Assembly: GCA_023428335.1 (NCBI GenBank)
Contig: JAEYYS010000156.1
Location: forward strand, 1-5,950
DNA: 5,950 nucleotides
Direction of reading: 5' to 3'
Origin: Verrucomicrobiota bacterium
Lineage (GTDB): Bacteria > Verrucomicrobiota > Verrucomicrobiia > Verrucomicrobiales > Verrucomicrobiaceae
Both the position numbers and the translations under genes were made by a program. The stretch's first letter is position 1; each line of letters starts with the position of its first letter. The notes under the pieces were generated by a model that saw only the letters and a list, made by a program, of their open reading frames with translations, had not been told where the DNA came from and did not search any database. This document shows, one piece after another, positions 1 to 5,949 of this stretch.

Positions 1-447
1 CAATACAACTGGAGCCCGGGCGATGCCGACCCCGCCGACGGCGACCTCGGCACCTTCCAGAACCTGTATCCGACGAACCATCTGTTCTACGGCTTCATGG
101 ACACCACGGGCTGGATCAACCTGCACAATCCGCAGCTCAACTTCAGCGTCATGCCCACGGCGAAGCTCAAGCTGATGCTCGATTACCACCTCTACTGGAA
201 CGACAGCAACGACGACGCCTGGCGCCGCGTCAACGGCGTCACCGCCGTGCGACCCGTCAATGCCGCCGCCCGCGACGCCGGCCACTTCCGCGGCCAGGAG
301 ATCGACCTTACCGCCTCCTACAAGCTCAACGCTCACGCGGCGCTCATGGCCGGCTACAGCGTCTTCTTCTCCGGCAACTACCTCGCCGACACCGGCGCCT
401 CCGACAACGCGCACTTCGGCTACCTGCAGTTGCAGATCGACTTCTAA
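1..447 (+). CDS. Outer-membrane porin, alginate-export family, C-terminal part (5' end outside window)
   Basis: The reading frame is open from the first base and ends with TAA at 445-447, giving the last 148 residues of a longer protein. It resembles the C-terminal part of alginate-export-type outer-membrane beta-barrels: the stretch TFQNLYPTNHLFYGFMD (residues 18-34 of the fragment) is a segment I recognise from that family. It is followed by alternating polar and hydrophobic strands with aromatic girdle residues (LDYHLYWND, ASYKLN, GYSVFFSG). The final strand, YLQLQIDF, ends in phenylalanine, the usual recognition signal for outer-membrane barrel assembly. Despite the family name, these barrels are often general or anion channels, so an alginate role is not implied. 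Only 12 bp separate it from the flavoprotein gene, which suggests cotranscription and a role in taking up the operon's substrate (nitrate or nitrite), but substrate is inference. The signal peptide would lie upstream of the window. Confidence 0.8.
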   Translation, partial: QYNWSPGDADPADGDLGTFQNLYPTNHLFYGFMDTTGWINLHNPQLNFSVMPTAKLKLMLDYHLYWNDSNDDAWRRVNGVTAVRPVNAAARDAGHFRGQEIDLTASYKLNAHAALMAGYSVFFSGNYLADTGASDNAHFGYLQLQIDF

Positions 448-459
448 ACCGCACGCCCC

Positions 460-2067
460 ATGCAGATCACGCCGCTCATTCCCGACAACGCGCCCTTCAG
501 CGCCGAACAACGCGCCTGGCTCAACGGCTTCCTCGCCGGAGTCCTGCAGCGCGGACGGACGGGCAATGCGCCGGAGCCGACCGAAGCGAAGACACCCCTG
601 CTCATCGCCTTCGGCAGCCAGAGCGGCAATGCGGAAAGTTTGGCCAAGCGGCTGGCCAGGGAAGCAACGGGTCGGGGTTTCGCGGCGCGAGCCGCGGGCC
701 TCGACTCGTTGCAACCTGCCGACCTCGTCAAGGACCGCAACCTGCTGCTCATCACCTCCACCTGGGGCGAGGGCGACATGCCCGACAACGCCGCCACCTT
801 CTGGGACGCCCTCAACCAAAATGGCAGCAGTCCGAAACTCGACGGGGTCCGCTACAGCGTGCTCGCCCTTGGCGACAAAAACTACGCCGACACCTTCTGC
901 CTCGCCGGCCGCAAATTCGACGAACGCCTTGCCGAACTCGGTGCCGCCCGCGTGGTGGATCGCGTGGATTGTGACGTGGACTTCGAGGATCCCGCACAGG
1001 AATGGTCCACCCGGGCGTTCAACCTGCTCGGCGCTTCCCAGCCGTCGGACGGGTCCGACCTGTCTGACACGTCCGACAAAGGCTGGTCGAAGAAGAACCC
1101 CTTCCCCGCCAAACTCCTGCAGAACCTGCGTCTCAACGGGGCCGGCAGTTCCAAGGACACGCGCCATCTCGCCTTCAGCCTGGAAGGCAGCGGCCTGACC
1201 TATGAAGCCGGCGACGCCCTCGGCGTCTACGTGCAAAACTGCCCGGAGGTCGTCGACGCCGTGCTCGCCAGCCACGGCTTTGCGCCGGACACCCCGGTGG
1301 GCGACACGACCCTGAGCGCCGTCCTGCGGACCCACTACGAAATCCGCCACCTGCTTGGTCAAACGCCGGCGCCTGACCTCAGCCTTGATGCGTTTCTTGC
1401 GAGCCTGCGCAAGCTACAGCCGCGGCTCTATTCGATTGCCTCCAGCCCGAAGGCCCACCCCGGCGAAGTACACCTCTGTGTCGGTGCCGTGCGCTACGAA
1501 GCCGACGGCCTCATGCACAAGGGGGTGGCCAGCACCTTCCTCGCCGACCGCCTGAGCCTGGGCGACACCACCGGCATCTTCTTCCACACCGCCAACCACT
1601 TCCGCCTGCCCGCGGACGCCAGCAAACCCGTCATCCTTGTCGGTCCCGGCACCGGCATCGCACCGTTCCGCGCCTTTCTTGAGGAGCGCGAGGCGACCGG
1701 GGCGCGCGGCAAGAACTGGCTGTTCTTTGGCGACCAAAAACGCGCGACCGACTTTCTCTACCAGGAGCAAATCATCGCCTGGGTGCAGAGCGGTCACCTC
1801 ACCCGCCTCGACACCGCCTTCAGTCGCGATCAGGAAGACAAGATTTACGTGCAGACCCGCATGCTGCAGGCCGCCGCCGAACTCTGGCAGTGGCTGGAGG
1901 AGGGCGCCCACTTCTACGTCTGTGGCGACGCCAAACGCATGGCCAAGGACGTCGACGAGGCCCTGCATCGCATCATCGAAACCCAGGGCGGTCGATCCCC
2001 CGAACAAGCCGCCGCCTACGTGGCGGAGATGAAGAAAACACGGAGGTACGCGCGGGATGTGTATTGA
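460..2067 (+). CDS. cysJ: NADPH-dependent diflavin reductase, sulfite reductase flavoprotein alpha family (CysJ-like)
   Basis: A cytoplasmic 535-residue protein that should move electrons from NADPH through FAD and FMN to a siroheme partner. The FMN-binding flavodoxin domain covers about residues 46-190, with GSQSGNAE (52-59), STWGEGDMPDNA (100-111) and LGDKNYADTF (137-146). A linker with four SDx repeats (196-207) follows. The FAD/NADPH half has RLYSIASSP (322-330, FAD), GPGTGIAPFRAFLEER (395-410) and YVCGDAKRMAKDV (486-498, NADPH), and ends in YARDVY as in CysJ proteins. At 535 residues it is shorter than E. coli CysJ (599). An N-terminal segment FSAEQRAWLNGFLAG (13-27) resembles the start of the downstream reductase. 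ATG at 460 is chosen because it lies 12 bp after the porin stop and keeps that segment; no Shine-Dalgarno is visible. With a NirA-type gene nearby, the electron acceptor may be a nitrite reductase rather than a sulfite reductase. Confidence 0.93.
   Translation: MQITPLIPDNAPFSAEQRAWLNGFLAGVLQRGRTGNAPEPTEAKTPLLIAFGSQSGNAESLAKRLAREATGRGFAARAAGLDSLQPADLVKDRNLLLITSTWGEGDMPDNAATFWDALNQNGSSPKLDGVRYSVLALGDKNYADTFCLAGRKFDERLAELGAARVVDRVDCDVDFEDPAQEWSTRAFNLLGASQPSDGSDLSDTSDKGWSKKNPFPAKLLQNLRLNGAGSSKDTRHLAFSLEGSGLTYEAGDALGVYVQNCPEVVDAVLASHGFAPDTPVGDTTLSAVLRTHYEIRHLLGQTPAPDLSLDAFLASLRKLQPRLYSIASSPKAHPGEVHLCVGAVRYEADGLMHKGVASTFLADRLSLGDTTGIFFHTANHFRLPADASKPVILVGPGTGIAPFRAFLEEREATGARGKNWLFFGDQKRATDFLYQEQIIAWVQSGHLTRLDTAFSRDQEDKIYVQTRMLQAAAELWQWLEEGAHFYVCGDAKRMAKDVDEALHRIIETQGGRSPEQAAAYVAEMKKTRRYARDVY
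1044..1079 (+). repeat. Four tandem 9-bp units (GTCNGACNN) inside the cysJ-like gene
   Basis: Four consecutive 9-base units share the pattern GTCNGACNN: GTCGGACGG, GTCCGACCT, GTCTGACAC and GTCCGACAA. They are in frame and encode SDG, SDL, SDT and SDK, a short acidic, probably disordered linker between the FMN domain and the FAD/NADPH half. The first two units also form a perfect inverted repeat, GTCGGAC-GG-GTCCGAC (1044-1059). Because 9 bp keeps the frame, unit number could vary without breaking the protein. I have an impression of similar SD-coding 9-mers in Verrucomicrobiota genomes, but cannot confirm this here. Confidence 0.75.
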
Positions 2068-2071
2068 CCCC

Positions 2072-2314
2072 TCAAAGCTTCATTTCAGCCAGCAAAGCCT
2101 CCAGGCTCACGCCTCGCTGCAGTGCGACTTCACTCAAGATCGCCGACAGGGTCCCAACCTTGAGCGGCTTGTGATTCGGAACCGTGATGGAATGAACCCG
2201 GGGCGATTGACAGCGCAGGATCATGTGGCTGCCGGCCTGCCTCTCGAAGACATAACCGATGCGCTTCAGTCCTCGCAGCAATTCATCGCCGGCAAGGTCA
2301 CGCGGCAGTTTCAT
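2072..2314 (-). CDS. hicA: HicA-family toxin (mRNA interferase, YcfA-like)
   Basis: An 80-residue protein on the minus strand with the compact double-stranded-RNA-binding-like fold signature of HicA toxins, which cleave mRNA and stop translation until neutralised by HicB. Visible signatures are the N-terminal helix LLRGLKRIGYVFERQ, the GSH motif (28-30) whose His30 is the expected catalytic residue, and the segment VPNHKPLKVGTLSAIL (45-60), which is strongly typical of the family. The C-terminal tail to residue 80 is helical. Its ATG overlaps the hicB stop by 4 bp (ATGA at 2311-2314), the usual arrangement for translational coupling, with the antitoxin gene first. Its stop is just 4 bp from the stop of the convergent cysJ-like gene, leaving no room for a terminator between them. 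The catalytic motif is intact, so the toxin looks functional. Confidence 0.9.
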   Translation of the reverse strand: MKLPRDLAGDELLRGLKRIGYVFERQAGSHMILRCQSPRVHSITVPNHKPLKVGTLSAILSEVALQRGVSLEALLAEMKL

Positions 2315-2535
2315 GCCGCTTCGAGAATGCGGTCTTCCTCAAGATGCAGACGGATGCGGCCCGGCTTGAGGGTGGCTTCAGCGAAGTGGCAGCGCACGGC
2401 CTCTTTGACCATTGCCTCCAGTTCTTCCCAAGAATCGCCCTGGGTGACAATCAAGCCTTCCGGCAGCCGGCAATCAGCCGTGAACCCGCCTTCTTCGGCG
2501 GGACGAACTCGGAAAACCAGTTCCAGATCATTCAT
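2311..2535 (-). CDS. hicB: HicB-like antitoxin, short form without DNA-binding domain
   Basis: A 74-residue protein starting MNDLELVFRV and containing EEGGFTADC (14-22), IVTQGDSWEELEAMVKEAV (29-47) and RIRLHLEED (60-68). This is the pattern of short HicB-type antitoxins with a partial RNase H fold, a family often mislabelled in databases as a 2-oxoisovalerate dehydrogenase subunit. It should bind and neutralise the HicA encoded directly downstream. No ribbon-helix-helix or helix-turn-helix follows the core, so it probably cannot by itself act as the DNA-binding autorepressor seen in longer HicB proteins. ATG at 2533-2535 is chosen because family similarity begins there. A GTG at 2560-2562 would add nine residues (GW-rich, unlike the family) and overlap the start of nirA. 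G+C over 2101-2280, within hicA, is about 60% by hand count, a little below the flanking genes, which fits separate acquisition of the pair but is weak evidence. Confidence 0.85.
   Translation of the reverse strand: MNDLELVFRVRPAEEGGFTADCRLPEGLIVTQGDSWEELEAMVKEAVRCHFAEATLKPGRIRLHLEEDRILEAA
2485..2502. repeat. Perfect 6-bp inverted repeat with 6-base loop inside hicB
   Basis: CCCGCC and GGCGGG flank the loop TTCTTC. The hairpin lies within the first 17 codons of hicB (the EEGG region) and about 37-54 bases upstream of the nirA start on the other strand. There is no T-run after it on either strand, so it is not an obvious intrinsic terminator. It could simply follow from the conserved PAEEGG codons; an RNA-level role for the nirA leader or hicB message is only a possibility. 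Confidence 0.35.
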
Positions 2536-2541
2536 GCCATG
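2533..2541. other. Shared divergent start-codon site of hicB and nirA (CATGCCATG)
   Basis: The nonamer CATGCCATG holds the hicB ATG on the minus strand (2533-2535 read in reverse) and the nirA ATG on the plus strand (2539-2541), with three bases between them. Each gene's ribosome-binding and promoter sequences must therefore lie inside the other gene's coding region. No good Shine-Dalgarno precedes nirA; the nearest GGA lies about 25 bases upstream. On the minus strand a G-rich run (GAGGGGGTGGGG) precedes hicB, but ends about 14 bases from its ATG. Confidence 0.6.
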
Positions 2542-4299
2542 AGTATCGCCCCACCCCCTCACAAATCAAGTCCTGCGACCGAAACGTCGCCCGGCACCGA
2601 TTTCTCCCCCGAACAACAGCGCTACCTGGAAGGTTTCTTCGCCGGCATCGCCGCAGGCGGTGTCAGCTTTGGCGATCTGGCGCCAACACCCGCCGCCCCT
2701 GCAGGACCGTCGCTCGACGACCTGACCAAGGAGGAGCGCATCAAGCGTGAGCTGCACCCCTTTGACGCGATCGAAAACCTCGTCATGGATGCGCGCTGGA
2801 ACGCCAAGCCGGAAGCCGAAAATGTCTTTCGCTACAAGTGGAACGGCCTGTTCTGGCTCAACCCGGTCAAGGACGGTTACATGTGCCGGCTGCGCATCCC
2901 CGGCGGTGTGGTGAAGAGCCATCAACTGCGCGAACTCGCCGCCATCTCGCGCGAGCTGACCACCGGCTACATCCAGATCACCACCCGCAACAACTTCCAG
3001 ATCCGGCTCATCGAGCCGAAGGACTGCCCCGAAGTACTGCGCCGCATCCAGGGCTGCGGCCTGCATTCCAAGGGCGCGGGCGCCGACAACATCCGCAACA
3101 TCACGATGAACCCCTGCGCCGGTCTCGACCCGCATGAACTCATCGATGTCCGCCCGCTGGTCAACGAACTCGCCACCCTCATCATCGCCTCCAAGGAGTT
3201 CTACGATCTGCCGCGCAAGTTCAACATTGCCTACGACGGCGGTGGCCTGGTCTCCTCGGTCGAGGACACCAATGACATCGGCGCCAGCGCCGTCCGCATC
3301 ACCGACAACGCACAGGGCCTCGAACCGGGCGTCTGGTTCCGCATCGCCCTCGGCGGTGTCACCGGCCACCAGACCTTCGCCAGCGACTGGGGCGTCATCG
3401 TCAAGCCAGAGCAGCTCAACGACGTCATGCTCGCGCTGCTGCGCGTCTTCATCCAGTTTGGCGACCGCACCAACCGCAAGAAGGCGCGCTTCAAGTACGT
3501 CGTCGAAAACCTCGGCCTCGACGGCGTGCTCACCGAGGTGGAAAAGCGGCTGCCCTTCCCACTGACGCGGCTCGCCGCCGATGCACCGCTGCAGGCCGCC
3601 CGCGAGTTTTCCCAGCAGGGCCATTCCCACGTCGGCATCCACCCCCAGAAGCAGGACGACCTCGTTTACGTCGGCGCCAGCGTACCGGTCGGTCAGCTCA
3701 CCGCCCGCCAGCTCGACCGCGTCGCCGACCTTGCCGACAGCTATGGCTCGGGCGAGATCCGCCTGACGGTCTGGCAGAATCTCATCATCCCCAACGTCCG
3801 CACCGCCTACGCGGCGACGCTGGCGAAGTCGCTGAAGAAACTCGGCCTGCCCTGCGAAGCCTCGCCCCTGCGCAACGGCTTTGTCGCCTGCACCGGCAGC
3901 CGCTACTGCAAGTTCGCCGCCACCGACACCAAGGGCCACGCACTGGCCATGATGGACTACCTCGACAAGCGCGTGCCGCTCGATCAACCGGTCAACGTTC
4001 ACTTCACCGGCTGTCCACACTCCTGCGCCCAGCACTTCATGGGCGACATCGGCCTGCTCGGCACCAAGGTGAAATCGGAGAGTGGCGAGGGCTACCACGT
4101 CACCGTCGGTGGCGGCTTCGGCGAGAACCGCAAGATCGGCCGCCAAATCTTCAGCGGCGTGCCCTTCGAGGCGCTGGGATCCACGCTAGAAGGCATGCTC
4201 AAGGCCTACCTGGCGCAGCGTCTCAACCACGAGTCCTTCCACTCCTTCTGCAACCGCCACAGCGTCGGCCAACTGCAGGAACTGTTCAGCGCCATCTGA
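2539..4299 (+). CDS. nirA: Siroheme/4Fe-4S assimilatory nitrite reductase, NirA family
   Basis: A 586-residue cytoplasmic enzyme that likely reduces nitrite to ammonium with six electrons. The four cluster ligands are present: C451 and C457 (CTGSRYC) and C492 and C496 (GCPHSC). The family's two pseudo-repeats are visible at MCRLRIPGG to FQIRLI (115-158) and VYVGASVPVG to NLIIPN (377-419). Likely siroheme or substrate contacts, by analogy with E. coli sulfite reductase, are R119, R150 and K227. LPRKFN has Asn229 where sulfite reductases have a second lysine, and GCPHSCAQHFMGDIG resembles nitrite reductases more than the GCPNGC form of sulfite reductases. Start at 2539 is chosen because the frame upstream (open to 2344) is the antisense of hicB and unlike the family. 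Residues 22-36 resemble the N-terminus of the CysJ-like protein. A 9-bp gap to the next gene suggests cotranscription. Sulfite reductase is the alternative. Confidence 0.85.
   Translation: MSIAPPPHKSSPATETSPGTDFSPEQQRYLEGFFAGIAAGGVSFGDLAPTPAAPAGPSLDDLTKEERIKRELHPFDAIENLVMDARWNAKPEAENVFRYKWNGLFWLNPVKDGYMCRLRIPGGVVKSHQLRELAAISRELTTGYIQITTRNNFQIRLIEPKDCPEVLRRIQGCGLHSKGAGADNIRNITMNPCAGLDPHELIDVRPLVNELATLIIASKEFYDLPRKFNIAYDGGGLVSSVEDTNDIGASAVRITDNAQGLEPGVWFRIALGGVTGHQTFASDWGVIVKPEQLNDVMLALLRVFIQFGDRTNRKKARFKYVVENLGLDGVLTEVEKRLPFPLTRLAADAPLQAAREFSQQGHSHVGIHPQKQDDLVYVGASVPVGQLTARQLDRVADLADSYGSGEIRLTVWQNLIIPNVRTAYAATLAKSLKKLGLPCEASPLRNGFVACTGSRYCKFAATDTKGHALAMMDYLDKRVPLDQPVNVHFTGCPHSCAQHFMGDIGLLGTKVKSESGEGYHVTVGGGFGENRKIGRQIFSGVPFEALGSTLEGMLKAYLAQRLNHESFHSFCNRHSVGQLQELFSAI
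2542..2569 (-). promoter_or_regulatory. Candidate sigma-70-type promoter for hicBA
   Basis: On the minus strand, TTGATT (2564-2569) and GATACT (2542-2547) each match the -35 and -10 consensus at four of six positions and are separated by 16 bases. The -10 ends six bases before the hicB ATG, so a transcript starting at the normal distance would be leaderless or nearly so. The site lies within the first ten codons of nirA. A match this weak can occur by chance, and non-model phyla may use different spacing. Confidence 0.3.
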
Positions 4300-4308
4300 A
4301 ACCCCGTC

Positions 4309-5949
4309 ATGGTGCCGCCCGCCAGCCTCACGGAAGCCGCCCCGGCCCTCGCCGGCCGCGTCTGGCCTCCGGCTTGCGAAACCTCAGCATCGACTCAGCG
4401 CAGCCCACTCACCCAGGAAGCCCTGCTCGAGCAACTGCTGCGCGAACAGCAGACCCTGCAGACACCGGTCGCCCTGTTTGCCAAGGCCCATGAGTCGCGC
4501 AGCGTGCGCGAGCGCTTTGCGCACCTGATTCCGCTGTCCAAGCCGGAACCCGGCGCGCAGTACGCCTTTGAGGTCAACCTCGACGCCTGCACCGGCTGCA
4601 AGGCCTGCGTGGCGGCCTGCCACTCGCTCAATGGTTTGGATGAGGACGAGGCCTGGCGCGACACTGGCCTGCTGCTCGGCACCCGCCGCCAGCCCTACCT
4701 GCAGACGGTCACCAGCGCCTGCCATCACTGCGTCGATCCGGCCTGTGCCGAAGGCTGCCCGGTGCTCGCCTACGACAAGGATCCGGTCACCGGCATCGTC
4801 CGCCATCTCGACGACCAGTGCATCGGTTGTTCCTACTGCATCCTGAAATGCCCCTACGACGTGCCGAAGTTCAACCTCCGGCGCGGCATCGTCCGCAAGT
4901 GCGACATGTGCCAGGGACGCCTTGCCGAGGGCGAAGCGCCCGCCTGCGTGCAGGCCTGCCCGAATGAGGCCATCAAGATCCGCCTGGTGAAAACCGAAGC
5001 GGTGCCAACGAGTGGCCGCCTGCTTCCCGGCGTGCACGATTCCGCCTACACCCGGCCCACCACGACCTACGTCACGGCACGCCCTGTTCCGGAAACCGCG
5101 CAGCCAGCCGATGCCGGGCGACTGGACCTCGATCCCGGTCATGCCCCGCTCGCCAGGATGCTGGTGCTCACCCAGATGAGCGCCGGCGGCCTGCTCGGCG
5201 CCGCGCTGACGCCGCTGCCGATGCCGACCGCCGCCCTCACAGCCGCCCTCGCCCTCGGCTTCGGCCTGCTGGGCATCGCCCTCAGCGTCCTGCACCTCGG
5301 CCGACCACTGAAGGCCTGGCGCGCCTTCCTCGGCTGGCGCAAATCCTGGCTGTCACGCGAGATCCTCGCCTTCGGCGCCCTGCCGGCCGGCGGCGCGGCC
5401 ATGGCCGTCGCCTGGTGGCTCGACCTCACTCCCGGATTCCATCTAACCCTCGTCGCCACCGCCACCGCGGCCCTCATCGCCGTCGCCTGCTCGGTGATGG
5501 TCTATGTCGACACCCGCCGGCCGTTCTGGTCGCTCCCCCAGACCAGCGGCAAATTCTTCGGCACCACCGCCCTGCTCGGCGCCAGCCTGTGCACCGTCGT
5601 CTGGAGCTGGCACCACCTGTCCCTGGCAACACCTGCCCTGCTTCTGACCGTAGCCCTGCGGTGGGCGCTGTCGCTGTGGGAATTGTCGCACCACCGGCGT
5701 GCACTGGCCGACGAAGCCCACCCCTGGCACCGCTCCGCGCGCCTCCTGCAATCCCGTCTTGCCGTTCACGTCGACCTGCGCGGCTGGCTGCTGATTCTCA
5801 CCGGCCTCGTCCTGCCCACCCTCATCGCCGCCGGCGCCTCCGCCCCCTGGCTGCTGACCCTCTCGCTCCTGCTCACCTGCACCAGCCAACTGCTCGAACG
5901 CCACCACTTCTTCACCACCGCCTCCGGCTCCAAAATGCCCGGCCACTGA
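4309..5949 (+). CDS. Fused four-cluster ferredoxin (DmsB-like) and quinol-binding membrane anchor (DmsC-like) of a molybdoenzyme
   Basis: A 546-residue fusion expected to carry electrons from quinol to a molybdopterin catalytic subunit. The first part (about 85-228) has four full cysteine sets for 4Fe-4S clusters: C94/97/100/104, C138/141/146/150, C171/174/177/181 and C198/201/213/217. A linker of about 50 residues leads to a DmsC/YnfH-type domain with about eight hydrophobic segments (near 283-303, 308-330, 350-371, 378-399, 415-436, 440-457, 492-512 and 512-527). The motif LHLGRPLKAWRAF then SWLSREI places H329 and E351 22 residues apart, matching the spacing of quinol-site residues H65 and E87 in E. 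coli DmsC as I recall them. No twin-arginine signal is present, so the Fe-S domain is probably cytoplasmic. ATG at 4309 is the only plausible ATG before the first cluster; no Shine-Dalgarno is visible. With nirA, the likely partner is an assimilatory nitrate reductase beyond the window. Confidence 0.88.
   Translation: MVPPASLTEAAPALAGRVWPPACETSASTQRSPLTQEALLEQLLREQQTLQTPVALFAKAHESRSVRERFAHLIPLSKPEPGAQYAFEVNLDACTGCKACVAACHSLNGLDEDEAWRDTGLLLGTRRQPYLQTVTSACHHCVDPACAEGCPVLAYDKDPVTGIVRHLDDQCIGCSYCILKCPYDVPKFNLRRGIVRKCDMCQGRLAEGEAPACVQACPNEAIKIRLVKTEAVPTSGRLLPGVHDSAYTRPTTTYVTARPVPETAQPADAGRLDLDPGHAPLARMLVLTQMSAGGLLGAALTPLPMPTAALTAALALGFGLLGIALSVLHLGRPLKAWRAFLGWRKSWLSREILAFGALPAGGAAMAVAWWLDLTPGFHLTLVATATAALIAVACSVMVYVDTRRPFWSLPQTSGKFFGTTALLGASLCTVVWSWHHLSLATPALLLTVALRWALSLWELSHHRRALADEAHPWHRSARLLQSRLAVHVDLRGWLLILTGLVLPTLIAAGASAPWLLTLSLLLTCTSQLLERHHFFTTASGSKMPGH

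Noticed and set aside
260..1198. A 312-residue plus-strand frame overlapping the porin and cysJ
   Set aside because: It is rich in P, S, T, R and A, with no motif, and crosses two genes with clear family identity.
1414..2007. A 197-residue minus-strand frame within cysJ
   Set aside because: It is a codon-bias shadow of the FAD/NADPH domain of the flavoprotein.
2096..2107. Short palindrome AGCCT-CC-AGGCT near the cysJ/hicA junction as a bidirectional terminator
   Set aside because: A physical hairpin would have only about 4 bp of stem, there is no T-run on either strand, and it lies within hicA.
2344..2538. A 65-residue N-terminal extension of nirA from ATG at 2344
   Set aside because: This stretch is the exact antisense of hicB, has no resemblance to NirA proteins, and the shared FSPEQ segment starts soon after ATG 2539.
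2068..2538. The hicBA insertion as a transposon or integron cassette
   Set aside because: No terminal inverted repeats, target duplication, attC-like structure or recombinase sequence could be seen at the borders.
2057..2542. A 161-residue plus-strand frame across the hicBA region
   Set aside because: It is antisense to the well-supported hicA and hicB, and its sequence has no family features.
2566..4146. A 526-residue open frame on the minus strand opposite nirA
   Set aside because: Its composition (A, D, V, G, L, E rich) is what a high-GC gene gives on the opposite strand, it has no recognisable domain, and nirA in the other frame has a full set of family motifs.
4384..5295. A 303-residue minus-strand frame opposite the DmsBC fusion
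   Set aside because: It is G, A, E, Q and H rich, with no domain, opposite a gene with sixteen ordered cluster cysteines.
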